In this document: positions 17,107 to 25,543 of the stretch, in pieces
Layout of the letters: each line of letters opens with the position of its first letter
Numbering within the stretch: the first letter of the stretch is position 1
DNA from: Corynebacterium falsenii
Lineage (GTDB): Bacteria > Actinomycetota > Actinomycetes > Mycobacteriales > Mycobacteriaceae
Direction: 5' to 3'
Length of the DNA: 64,000 bases
Assembly: GCA_001054945.1 (NCBI GenBank)
Contig: JVKJ01000005.1
Span: forward strand, 682,001-746,000
Translations under genes and position numbers: made by a program
Notes under the pieces: generated by a model
Databases searched by the model: none
Seen by the model: the letters and a program-made list of their open reading frames with translations, nothing else
Told to the model about the DNA's origin: nothing

Positions 17107-19911
17107 CTAGAGCTTCTCCATCGGAACTCCCCCGAACAGCATGAGCCGTACGGTCCCCTGACCGCCGAAATCGATCATTGCGGTCGTGTGTGGACCGGCA
17201 CCATCCACTTGCTTCACCGTGCCCAGCCCATACTTGTCATGGTTGACCTTATCGCCAACCTCAAGTTCGAGCTTCTTGCCATTCTTCGCGTTGCTCCTGG
17301 TGGGCTTGCCACTCGTAGGCCTGCCGTTCGTAGGCTTGGATCTCCCACTTCTGGACGCCCCGCCCCACGACGGTGAGGCCATGGAACCGTGTCCGCCAAA
17401 GCTTCCCGATCCGCCGAAACCCGTGCCGTCGGCGTAGCCCGCGCTTCCCCAGCCTGTCCCCCAATCTGGCTCTTCTCGGATCCACTCCCACAGCTCATCC
17501 GGGACCTCCCCGAGGAAGCGGGAGGCCGGGTTGTTCACCGGTGAACCCCACGCAGAGCGCGTCATCGCCCGGGAAATGAACAGTTGCTTCTTGGCGCGGG
17601 TGATTCCCACATAGGCCAATCGTCGCTCTTCCGCCAGCTCCGTGGGGTCACCCAGTGCCCGCATGTGCGGGAATTGCCCGTCCTCCCATCCGGTGAGAAA
17701 GACTACGGGGAACTCGAGGCCCTTGGCGGTGTGCAATGTCATCAGCGTCACCACCTCTTGTTCCTCTTCCGGGATCTGGTCCGCGTCCGCGACGAGGCTT
17801 ACCTTCTCCAGGAATGCCTGCAGGCTGCCCAGCGGTGCCTCGCCTTCCGCGAGCATGGTCTCGCCAGCCGATTCGGAGGTCGTAGCCCCAGCGTTCGCGG
17901 CAGCCACACGCTCATCAACGCTGCCCCCATCGCTAAGTCCGGCGCCCGCGGGCATCTCCTCGTACGCTTTCAAGTTAGCGGCATCCTGGCTGAACTCGTG
18001 GCCCACGCTCACCAGCTCGTTCACGTTGTCTAACCGAGCGCCATCCTGCGGGTCGTTGGACTTCTCCAACTGCTCGCGGTACCCCGTGAAATCCAGGACG
18101 TGTTTCACTACCTCGCCCACATCCGGGATTCCCAGACCACTGCCATCCGAAGCCTTCAGCTCTGCTTCTGCCATCTCGGATCGCAGCCCCTCCATCATCT
18201 CCAGGAACCCCGCGATCGCGTTCTTGCCCCGCGCGGACAGCCGCGGCACGTTACCCGCAGCGGCGTCCCTCAATCCCGCGGAAAAACTGATCCCCTGAGC
18301 TTCGGCGTGCACAGTGACCTGCGCCAACGCCCGATCCCCGATGCCGCGTCGCGGAGTGTTGATGATGCGGCGGAGCGCGACCATGTCCTCGGGATTGTCC
18401 AGTACTTTCAAGTAGGCCACAATGTCGCGGACCTCTTTGCGCTCGTAGAAGCGGGTGCCGCCCACGACCTTGTACGGCTGACCGCTGCGCACCAACACAT
18501 CCTCCACCGCGCGGGAGGAACTGTTCGTGCGGTACATGATCGCGATGTCCTTGTAGCTGAAGCCGTTATCGACCAGCTCGTCGATCTTCTGCGACACGAA
18601 ACGCGCCTCGTCGTGTTCATTGTCCGCCACATATCCGCCAATGCGTTCGCCGTCGCCGGAATCCGTCCACAGTTTCTTCGGACGGCGCCCTTCGTTGCGA
18701 TCGATCACCGCATTCGCCGCGCTCAGGATCGTCTGCGTGGAACGGTAGTTCTGCTCCAGCAGGATTGTCTTGGCCTGCGGGTAGTCGCGTTCAAATTCCT
18801 CGATGTTCCGAATCGTCGCCCCACGGAATGCGTAAATCGACTGGTCCGCGTCGCCGACCACGCACAGCTCCGCACCGCCCTGTTCTGGTTCCCCGACCAG
18901 AGTCCTCACCAGGACATATTGGGCATGGTTCGTGTCCTGATACTCATCCACCAGCACGTGCTTGAAACGCCGCCGGTAGTGCTCCGCCACGTCCGGGTTG
19001 GTGCGCAACACCCGCACGACCTCGCCGATCAGGTCATCGAAGTCGACGGCATTCGCCTCCCGGAGCCGTGCCTGATAGGCGGTGAACAGCTTCGCGATCA
19101 TGACCCGGTGACTATCGGAGTTGCCCTCCGATTCCTTGTGCGCCTCCGCCGGCCCAATGAGCTCGTTCTTCCAATTCGAGATCACCGACAGCACCGCTCG
19201 CGGCGCGAATTCCTTCATGTCCAGGTTCTGCTCCTTGATGAGCATCGTCATCAAGCGTTTTGCATCGTCCGAATCGTAGATGGTGAAGTTCGAATTCAGC
19301 CCCTGCACCAGGTGCGCATTGTGCCGCAGAATGCGCACGCACATGCTGTGGAAGGTGGAGACCCACATCCGTTCGGCCTGGGGCCCCACCAGCTCAGTCA
19401 CGCGCTCGCGCATCTCCGCGGCGGCCTTGTTGGTGAAGGTGATGGCCAGGATCTGCCACGGGGCCACTCCGCCCGCAAGGAGCCAGGCGATGCGCCGGGT
19501 CAGCACGCTCGTCTTCCCGGAGCCCGCCCCCGCCACAATCAGCAGGGGGCTCCCGGTGTGCTGGACCGCCTCCTTTTGTTGCGGGTTCAATCCCTCCAGC
19601 AATTCTTGTGGACGCCGCCCCCTCGCGCCGTGCTGGGTATTCCCCACAGCCAGCGGCGAGCGCTGACTCGGCACGGCAGCCGGGCGTTCCAGGCCATCAC
19701 CAGCAGCTCGCCGAATGGCAGGTTCGAAAGGATTCGCTTGCTCGTGTGGCGATGGCGTCCCAAATGGTGAGCCCTCCCCAGCGGCGGTGCGGGGACTCTC
19801 GGTGAGTTCGAACTCTTCGGGCGGCGGCGGGGCATCCTCCGGAGCGGGCTCTTCCGGCAGGGGGATATCCCCGAATGGCATCTCTGGGAACGGGACATCA
19901 GAAGAGTTCAT
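17107..19911 (-). CDS. pcrA: ATP-dependent DNA helicase PcrA/UvrD1
   Basis: Superfamily 1A 3'-5' helicase, about 934 aa, acting in nucleotide excision repair and replication-fork upkeep. Motifs in order: Walker A AGAGSGKTSVLTRRIAW, VDEYQDTNHAQY (II), GDADQSIYAFRGA (III), LEQNYRST (IV), TLHTAKGLEFPVVFLTG (V) and YVGITRAKK (VI). An N-terminal extension of about 100 Pro/Glu-rich residues precedes the helicase core. The C terminus has the Tudor-like RNA-polymerase-binding module (VGDKVNHDKYGLGTVKQVDG). The ATG at 19911 (Met3 of the open frame) has GGAG eight bases upstream and is preferred. It is convergent with the M23 gene. Confidence 0.96.
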   Translation of the reverse strand: MNSSDVPFPEMPFGDIPLPEEPAPEDAPPPPEEFELTESPRTAAGEGSPFGTPSPHEQANPFEPAIRRAAGDGLERPAAVPSQRSPLAVGNTQHGARGRRPQELLEGLNPQQKEAVQHTGSPLLIVAGAGSGKTSVLTRRIAWLLAGGVAPWQILAITFTNKAAAEMRERVTELVGPQAERMWVSTFHSMCVRILRHNAHLVQGLNSNFTIYDSDDAKRLMTMLIKEQNLDMKEFAPRAVLSVISNWKNELIGPAEAHKESEGNSDSHRVMIAKLFTAYQARLREANAVDFDDLIGEVVRVLRTNPDVAEHYRRRFKHVLVDEYQDTNHAQYVLVRTLVGEPEQGGAELCVVGDADQSIYAFRGATIRNIEEFERDYPQAKTILLEQNYRSTQTILSAANAVIDRNEGRRPKKLWTDSGDGERIGGYVADNEHDEARFVSQKIDELVDNGFSYKDIAIMYRTNSSSRAVEDVLVRSGQPYKVVGGTRFYERKEVRDIVAYLKVLDNPEDMVALRRIINTPRRGIGDRALAQVTVHAEAQGISFSAGLRDAAAGNVPRLSARGKNAIAGFLEMMEGLRSEMAEAELKASDGSGLGIPDVGEVVKHVLDFTGYREQLEKSNDPQDGARLDNVNELVSVGHEFSQDAANLKAYEEMPAGAGLSDGGSVDERVAAANAGATTSESAGETMLAEGEAPLGSLQAFLEKVSLVADADQIPEEEQEVVTLMTLHTAKGLEFPVVFLTGWEDGQFPHMRALGDPTELAEERRLAYVGITRAKKQLFISRAMTRSAWGSPVNNPASRFLGEVPDELWEWIREEPDWGTGWGSAGYADGTGFGGSGSFGGHGSMASPSWGGASRSGRSKPTNGRPTSGKPTRSNAKNGKKLELEVGDKVNHDKYGLGTVKQVDGAGPHTTAMIDFGGQGTVRLMLFGGVPMEKL

Positions 19912-20009
19912 GCGCATGGCTCCAGTTGATCGTGGCCAATGAGTGGCGGCACGGCAGTTGTGTGGCCGTTCGTGCCGGCGGGTCGATTCTTCAACCGTAC
20001 AATGTGACC

Positions 20010-20297
20010 ATGACAGAAGATCAGGCGCGTTCAGGCACAGACGATCCTTTGAGCGATGCAGAAATTCAGAAATATCGTCTGGAGATCAATCGGCTGGATG
20101 AGCAGATTATCGAGGCGATTCGCGAACGCTCCCAGATGTCCAAACTCATTGGACAGACCAGGCAGGGATCGGGCGGTACGAAGCTCGTCTACACCCGCGA
20201 GGTTGCGATCATCAATCGCTTCCGAGAGGAATTCGGGAGTGAAGGTGTAGAAATCGCAAAGGCGCTGCTGCAGCTGGGGCGCGGGCGGCTGGGCTAA
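20010..20297 (+). CDS. Chorismate mutase (AroQ type)
   Basis: 95 aa all-helical chorismate mutase converting chorismate to prephenate. The first helix reads RLEINRLDEQIIEAIRERSQ, followed by the IGQTR segment, with family Arg/Lys residues in place. It resembles M. tuberculosis Rv0948c, also beside uvrD1, a small enzyme activated by partnering DAHP synthase; similar behaviour is inferred. The frame is open further upstream, but the ATG at 20010 gives the family length. No strong Shine-Dalgarno sequence is visible. It is divergent from pcrA. Confidence 0.88.
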   Translation: MTEDQARSGTDDPLSDAEIQKYRLEINRLDEQIIEAIRERSQMSKLIGQTRQGSGGTKLVYTREVAIINRFREEFGSEGVEIAKALLQLGRGRLG

Positions 20298-20328
20298 CGG
20301 GAGCGGGCGGGTTTATCGCGGGGTGGTG

Positions 20329-21270
20329 TTACCCCAGGTGGAAGCCTGCACCCACGCCACCCTGGGCATCCAGGTCAGCCTGGATGACATCCCAGGCAGC
20401 ACCGGCGGTGGGAGCGTGAATGGGCCCCTGAAGCGGGGTGGTGCAGGAAGGCAGCTTGCCGACACCGCCGTTGACGATGCCCACGAGGCGGGTGCCGTCG
20501 TAGAGCGGGGCACCTGAATCGCCGTGCGAACCGCAAATGTGGGCATGGATGTACGGGCTGGCGACTTCGTAGAACGGCCCGCAAGACGTGCCCGTGGAGA
20601 TGCCGGTCTTGCACAAGTTCTGGAAGCGGGCCGGAAGCTGAGTCTTTGTCTCGGTGATGTTGACATTGCCATAGCTGCTGCTGACCTGGACATCATCGTG
20701 CAGCTTGATCACGCCGTAGTCCGGGTAGCCCGAGCGTACGAATTCACCGATCTTTCCGGCCCCAATGGCATCCATCGAGGCAACCGGGGCGCCTGGCGCG
20801 CCGCAGTGACCAGCGGTAATGGCGATCTTGTTCCCTTGAGCATCGTGCCCAGCGATGGCGGCCGTGCAGATGCTGTGGCCCACGTACAGCGGAGTAGAGG
20901 GCCCGACGATCACGTTCGGCGCGGCAGCCTGCTGTTCTGGGGGCACGCCGGGGGAAGTGAAGTAGTGGCCGGGCACGCGGTGCGGGCCGGGCTGCCCGGT
21001 GGCTTGCAGAATTTGATCGGTCAGCTGGGCGGAGCCCTGGGGAAAAGTGGTCGGCGGGTCCGGCAGGTGAGACGAACCTTGTTCCACTGCAGCCGCTGGG
21101 TCAGGAAGTTTCGGGAGCTCCTGTGCTCCAGCTGGGGCGCCTGCAGCAAATCCTCCACCCAGCGCAACGGCAAATGCGAAGGACAGCAGGCGGGTGGCAC
21201 GTCGGACGGGTGAACTTGAATTTGTGGTCGATGTGGCAGTGGCGTGCGAGCGGAAAGCGGTGAGGCGCAA
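20329..21270 (-). CDS. Secreted trypsin-like serine protease (S1 family)
   Basis: 313 aa exported protease. The start is TTG (21268-21270) with AAGGA six bases upstream. The signal peptide is hydrophobic at residues 27-46, with cleavage likely after AGA (49). The catalytic triad is His155 (ITAGHCG), Asp184 (YPDYGVI) and Ser252 (SHGDSGAPL). Four Cys positions could make two disulfides. A Pro-rich propeptide of about 50 residues precedes the fold, so zymogen processing is possible. The upstream region carries three 10-bp tandem repeats and a GGTAACAATTTGG box shared with the M23 gene. The substrate is unknown. Confidence 0.92.
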   Translation of the reverse strand: MRLTAFRSHATATSTTNSSSPVRRATRLLSFAFAVALGGGFAAGAPAGAQELPKLPDPAAAVEQGSSHLPDPPTTFPQGSAQLTDQILQATGQPGPHRVPGHYFTSPGVPPEQQAAAPNVIVGPSTPLYVGHSICTAAIAGHDAQGNKIAITAGHCGAPGAPVASMDAIGAGKIGEFVRSGYPDYGVIKLHDDVQVSSSYGNVNITETKTQLPARFQNLCKTGISTGTSCGPFYEVASPYIHAHICGSHGDSGAPLYDGTRLVGIVNGGVGKLPSCTTPLQGPIHAPTAGAAWDVIQADLDAQGGVGAGFHLG

Positions 21271-21293
21271 TGTCTTCCTTAATAACGAGCGCG

Positions 21294-21326
21294 GTGAATT
21301 GCAGTGAATGACCGTGAATTACCGTG
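21294..21326. repeat. Three 10-bp tandem repeats GTGAAT(T/G)(G/A)C(A/C)
   Basis: GTGAATTGCA, GTGAATGACC and GTGAATTACC follow each other without gaps, then GTG. They lie 24 bases upstream of the protease TTG start. A period of 10 bp, about one helical turn, suggests protein binding on one face of the DNA. Confidence 0.55.
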
Positions 21327-21394
21327 CCCGAGGGTTGGGGCCGGGATCTATCCTTAGGTTAAACCCCAACCACAAATTCCACAGTGGCAACATC

Positions 21395-21407
21395 GGTAAC
21401 AATTTGG
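21395..21407. promoter_or_regulatory. GGTAACAATTTGG box upstream of the protease gene
   Basis: Shares GGTAACAAT with the boxes upstream of the M23 peptidase (16012-16079). It may place both secreted hydrolases under one regulator such as MtrA (inference). Confidence 0.35.
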
Positions 21408-21555
21408 TCAAGGGGTGAAGGGCTAATCGCTTTAAGATTTGCCCAGTAAAAATTCAGTTCACAAACCCCCACGACCTCCACTTATGAGGAGCGTAACCAG
21501 CCTGTTATAAGCGCACTGCGGGGGTGAAGCTGTGAAGCATCACCTTCGCATCCGC

Positions 21556-22854
21556 TTAGCCGATGTTGATGGAGCCATCCTGTTCCACAGACACATCGGC
21601 AGCCATGGCGGCGGCGAGGTTAAGCCGCGCCCAGGAGCCAGCTGCCCCCTGGTCGTCCAGCGGGTACCCCGCCGGGAGGGCCGTGCGGCGCAGCAGCTCC
21701 GCCCGCTGCTGGTAATTCAGGTCCGGATGGCTGGGAATCAGCAGATCCGGGGCAGCCTGTGGCACGATCATGTCAGCATTAGTCTCCCCCACCTGCTCGA
21801 AGTCATAGTTCATTCGATCGGTGTAATCGGAAACTGCCTGGGCCGTGGTGCGGTACTGGCCTCCCTGCTTCGCGCTTTCTTCCAGAGGTTTTCCGGTGCG
21901 CCACTCCAGCTCCGCCCGCAACTCCTGCGCAGCCTGCGAGATTGCGTCGCGCATCTTCGGATCGTTCCACCGGTCGGCCGCCGCGGCGATACCCGTCATC
22001 CGGCCGCCCATGACGTCCAGCGGGGAGTGCACACCCATCACGATGCGGTCGTATCCGACTTCGGACCCTCGGGCGAGCAGTTGTGGCGCCAGCTCCGGCA
22101 GCATCATCGCCCACAGGGTGCTGGTCCACGTGGCCTGATTCGTATGCCCAGATGGGAACGCCTTCGAATTCTCGTAGTAGTTCTTGCCATCTTTGTTGTA
22201 CTTCACGATGCGATCGGGTGCCTGCACGAAGGGCCGGTCGTACCCGAAGAACTCCTTTTCCACAAACGTGGAGCTGGCCACGCCCCCGGCCCGAGACAGC
22301 ACGCCGTTACCCAGCAGGAATTCCGTCTTGGGCAGGCGGTGCTCGCGGATCGCGTCCTGCAATGCCCCCTGCAGCTCGGGGCCCAGGGCATCACTCATGG
22401 AATACAACAGGTCCTGGTTGTACGCGTCGGCATCCATCTGCGCGCGTGCAATCAGGTCATCGTTCCCCTGCGCATCGTTATTGATCCGCACGGCCGTGTC
22501 CAGGTTCTGCTTCATCACATCCGGGTGGTTCGTGCGCAGGTCATTAAAGCCAGAAATGACATCCAGGTACACGCCGTACGGGTGCGAACTCACGTCGGAG
22601 ATGTATCCGCCCAGGTAGTCCGGGGGAAATGGCGAGGGCATCGGGGCACCTTCGTGCGCCGTCGCGGTGGGGTATCCCAGTGAGCCTTGGGAGCCGTCAA
22701 TGGCCGGCACCTGCAGGCTTCCCTGCGGGTCGTCGATCTTACTGGCAGAATCGGCCAGTCCAGGCTGTTCCGAGTGGGCTGGGGCAATGATCAAGCCCGT
22801 GGTAGCGAATGCCGCGAGGGTTGCGGCGGTGACGCGGCGGGAGGTGTAAGACAT
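21556..22854 (-). CDS. Exported PAP2-family acid phosphatase
   Basis: 432 aa protein with an N-terminal signal peptide (residues 1-28, AHSEQ at the cleavage region). The three phosphatase motifs are present: KEFFGYDRPF, FPSGHT, and GYDRIVMGVHSPLDVMGG. The arrangement resembles class A non-specific acid phosphatases and vanadium haloperoxidase-like enzymes. It would release phosphate from organic phosphates outside the membrane. It ends near, but is not coupled to, the trypsin-like gene. Upstream is a copy of the dispersed GGACGCCAC motif (22901). Confidence 0.88.
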   Translation of the reverse strand: MSYTSRRVTAATLAAFATTGLIIAPAHSEQPGLADSASKIDDPQGSLQVPAIDGSQGSLGYPTATAHEGAPMPSPFPPDYLGGYISDVSSHPYGVYLDVISGFNDLRTNHPDVMKQNLDTAVRINNDAQGNDDLIARAQMDADAYNQDLLYSMSDALGPELQGALQDAIREHRLPKTEFLLGNGVLSRAGGVASSTFVEKEFFGYDRPFVQAPDRIVKYNKDGKNYYENSKAFPSGHTNQATWTSTLWAMMLPELAPQLLARGSEVGYDRIVMGVHSPLDVMGGRMTGIAAAADRWNDPKMRDAISQAAQELRAELEWRTGKPLEESAKQGGQYRTTAQAVSDYTDRMNYDFEQVGETNADMIVPQAAPDLLIPSHPDLNYQQRAELLRRTALPAGYPLDDQGAAGSWARLNLAAAMAADVSVEQDGSINIG

Positions 22855-23120
22855 GAAAAGTCCTCAGTTGCTCAGGGTTGAGTAGGGGTAAAAAGATTGT
22901 GGACGCCACAGAGGTAGCTCCCGGGATGCCTTCACACCGCTTCTGGATACACACTGAGGCAATGTAACTGATCGAACTATAGGCAGTTCTGTTGAATGCA
23001 ACATGAACTTGAGGGAAACTCTGCGCCAATCACGACACCGCGCCCCTAACACTTCCCCTGTCACGTCCCCTGTAGCCCCGCCCCGCGCGCTGGGCCTGTG
23101 GCACTGATCGGATCCCGCAC

Positions 23121-23126
23121 TACAGT
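23121..23126 (+). promoter_or_regulatory. -10 element of a leaderless promoter (UvrA-like gene)
   Basis: TACAGT ends seven bases before the GTG at 23134. That fits the actinobacterial leaderless pattern in which transcription starts at the first codon base. No Shine-Dalgarno sequence is present before that GTG. Confidence 0.4.
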
Positions 23127-23133
23127 TGCGTAC

Positions 23134-25491
23134 GTGTCATATTCACCACTCACGTCCATCCGGGTTACCGGCGCTCACGATAACAACCTCAAGGGTGTAT
23201 CCGTCGATATCCCGAAGCACAAACTCACCGCCTTCACCGGTGTGTCCGGTTCCGGAAAGTCCAGCCTGGTCTTCGGCACGGTCGCAGCGGAATCCCAACG
23301 CCTTATCAATGAGACCTACCCAGGGTTCGTCCAAGGGTTCATGCAGTCTTTGGCCCGCCCCGATGTGGATGACCTCGCGGGGTTGACAGCATCCATCATT
23401 GTCGGCCAGGAACCGATGGCGGCCAATGTCCGATCCACATTCGGCACCGCAACGGACATCACGGGCTCGTTGCGCGTCCTGTTTTCTCGCTTGGCGGAGC
23501 CCAACGCAGGCGGCCCTGCTGCCTACTCCTTCAACGTCCCATCCATTTCTGCCCAAGGCGCCGCGAAGCTCGATAAAGAGGGAGCGAAGCGCGAGGTCGT
23601 CAAGTTCGAACGCACCGGCGGTATGTGCCCGAAATGCGAAGGCACCGGACGGGTCAGCGACATTGACCTCAACGAGGTCGTCGATGACAACCTCAGCCTT
23701 AACGACGGCGCTATCCTCCTACCGGGTCTGAAGGTGGATTCGTGGTCCTGGAAGACGTACGCGGAATCCGGTCTCTATCCAGCTGACAAGCCGGTGAAGG
23801 ACTTCACCGCCAAGCAGCGAGAGGACTTGTTGTACACGACCGATATCAAGGTCAAGGTTGGGGACATCAACATGAGCTATGTGGGCCTCATCCCCCGCAT
23901 GAAGGGCTCAATGTTGGCCAAGGACGTCGCCACTCTCCAGCCCCATGTCCGCGCGTTCGTCGAAAAGGCTGTGGTCTTCATCGACTGTCCCTCCTGTGAT
24001 GGAACTCGTCTGGCAAAGCACGCCCGCGAGTCCTACATTCAGGGAAAATCAATCGCTGACCTGTGCGAAATGGAGATCGGCGACCTCGCGGACTGGTTCG
24101 ACACGCTGGAGGTTCCCTCCGCGAAGCCTCTGGTCGAATCGATCCGAGCATCGCTCCGCTCAGTGCTGGACATTGGGCTGGGTTATCTGACCCTGAGTAG
24201 GTCGGCGTCCACACTCTCGGGTGGTGAGGCCCAACGCACGCGCATGGTTCAACACCTGGGCTCTGCCCTCAGCGACGTGACTTATATTTTTGACGAGCCC
24301 ACGTCCGGGCTGCACGCTCACGACATCACGCGACTGAACGAGCTGCTGCTCTCCCTCCGGGATAAGGGCAACACCGTCCTGGTTGTGGAGCACAAACCGG
24401 CCACGATCGCCATCGCGGACCACGTCATCGACATGGGTCCCGGCGCGGGGTCCAATGGTGGCGAAGTTGTCTTCGAGGGAACGGTCGAGGAACTCAAGAA
24501 GGCGGACACGGCCACCGCTCATCACCTGGCGGACACGGTCGAACTCAAGCCCGCCGACCAGCTGCGTGAGCCCACCGGCACCTGGGAGATCCGCGGCGCC
24601 AACACCCATAACCTGCACGACGTGGACGTGGACATTCCGCTGGGCACCCTGACGGCGATCACGGGCGTCGCCGGCTCCGGCAAATCCTCCCTGATGAGCC
24701 ACCTCCCCGAGGACGATCGCATCCTGACCGTGGACCAGGCACAGATCAAGGGGTCCCGCAGGTCCAACCCGGCGACGTACACCGGCGCGCTGGAGAGCAT
24801 CCGCAAGGCATTCGCGAAGGCCAACGGGGTGAAGCCGGGACTGTTCTCCCCCAACTCGCTGGGCGCCTGCCCCAACTGCAACGGCGCTGGCGTGGTCTAC
24901 GTGGACCTCGGTTTCATGTCCGGGGTGGACGTGCCTTGCGAGGTGTGCGATGGCAAACGATTCTCCGAGGAGGTCCTGGAGTACCAGTTCGGAGGGAAGA
25001 ATATTGCGGACGTGCTGGAAATGCCCGCCCGGGAGGCCCGCGCGTTTTTCCAGGCCAAGGAGTCCAAAGTTCTGCCCGCGGCGAAGGTGTGTGGGGCGCT
25101 TGAGGACGTCGGGCTGGGGTACATCACGCTGGGACAGCCGTTGACCACGCTGTCCGGCGGTGAGCGGCAGCGCCTGAAGCTGGCCACCTTCTTGGCCAGC
25201 AAGAAGAAGGACGTGGAGATGATCGTCCTGGATGAGCCGACCACGGGCCTGCACCTCGCAGACGTGGAGGTGCTGCTCGCGCTGTTCGACAAGTTGGTGG
25301 ATGACGGGCACACCGTGGTGTGCGTGGAGCACCACCTTGGTGTGGTCGCGCACTGCGACCACGTCATCGATATGGGGCCGGGCGCGGGTTCGGACGGCGG
25401 TCGCGTGGTGGCCTCGTGCAGTCCAGAGGCACTGACGAAGGTGAAGGAGTCCACGACGGGCGAATACCTGCGCTCCTACGTGGGACTTTAG
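23134..25491 (+). CDS. UvrA-like ABC ATPase (excinuclease UvrA paralogue)
   Basis: About 785 aa, clearly shorter than UvrA (about 950). Two ABC modules are visible, with Walker A GVSGSGKSSL and GVAGSGKSSL, signatures LSGGEAQR and LSGGERQR, and Walker B IFDEPTSGLH and VLDEPTTGLH. Zinc-module cysteines occur as CPKCEGTGRV/CPSC and CPNCNGAG/CEVC. The length suggests loss of the UvrB-interaction region, as in the UvrA2/DrrC class linked to resistance to DNA-binding drugs. That function is inference. The frame is open from a GTG at 23098, but the GTG at 23134 with its -10 element is preferred. It is a stand-alone gene. Confidence 0.87.
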   Translation: MSYSPLTSIRVTGAHDNNLKGVSVDIPKHKLTAFTGVSGSGKSSLVFGTVAAESQRLINETYPGFVQGFMQSLARPDVDDLAGLTASIIVGQEPMAANVRSTFGTATDITGSLRVLFSRLAEPNAGGPAAYSFNVPSISAQGAAKLDKEGAKREVVKFERTGGMCPKCEGTGRVSDIDLNEVVDDNLSLNDGAILLPGLKVDSWSWKTYAESGLYPADKPVKDFTAKQREDLLYTTDIKVKVGDINMSYVGLIPRMKGSMLAKDVATLQPHVRAFVEKAVVFIDCPSCDGTRLAKHARESYIQGKSIADLCEMEIGDLADWFDTLEVPSAKPLVESIRASLRSVLDIGLGYLTLSRSASTLSGGEAQRTRMVQHLGSALSDVTYIFDEPTSGLHAHDITRLNELLLSLRDKGNTVLVVEHKPATIAIADHVIDMGPGAGSNGGEVVFEGTVEELKKADTATAHHLADTVELKPADQLREPTGTWEIRGANTHNLHDVDVDIPLGTLTAITGVAGSGKSSLMSHLPEDDRILTVDQAQIKGSRRSNPATYTGALESIRKAFAKANGVKPGLFSPNSLGACPNCNGAGVVYVDLGFMSGVDVPCEVCDGKRFSEEVLEYQFGGKNIADVLEMPAREARAFFQAKESKVLPAAKVCGALEDVGLGYITLGQPLTTLSGGERQRLKLATFLASKKKDVEMIVLDEPTTGLHLADVEVLLALFDKLVDDGHTVVCVEHHLGVVAHCDHVIDMGPGAGSDGGRVVASCSPEALTKVKESTTGEYLRSYVGL

Positions 25492-25500
25492 GGTCCACAT

Positions 25501-25543
25501 CCAAGTAGTTGACATGTCAACTACTTGGGGTTAGGTTTACCTT
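25501..25543 (+). promoter_or_regulatory. Promoter with RosR-like 28-bp palindromic operator
   Basis: 25501-25528 is a perfect palindrome with half-site CCAAGTAGTTGACA. Its core TAGTTGACATGTCAACTA matches 17 of 18 positions of the C. glutamicum RosR consensus (TTGTTGAYRYRTCAACWA, from memory). The palindrome contains the -35 TTGACA (25509-25514). A 17-base spacer leads to the -10 TAGGTT (25532-25537), six bases before the ATG at 25544, so the transcript is probably leaderless. A repressor bound here would block RNA polymerase. Confidence 0.75.

Noticed and set aside
18100..19770. 556-codon plus-strand open frame
   Set aside because: Antisense to pcrA, whose helicase motifs are complete; the shadow frame has no motif.
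24160..25515. 451-codon minus-strand open frame
   Set aside because: Antisense to the second half of the UvrA-like gene, no motifs.
25501..25528. 28-bp palindrome as a terminator of the UvrA-like gene
   Set aside because: No T-run follows, no loop bases, and it overlaps a consensus -35 box at ideal spacing, so an operator explains it better.
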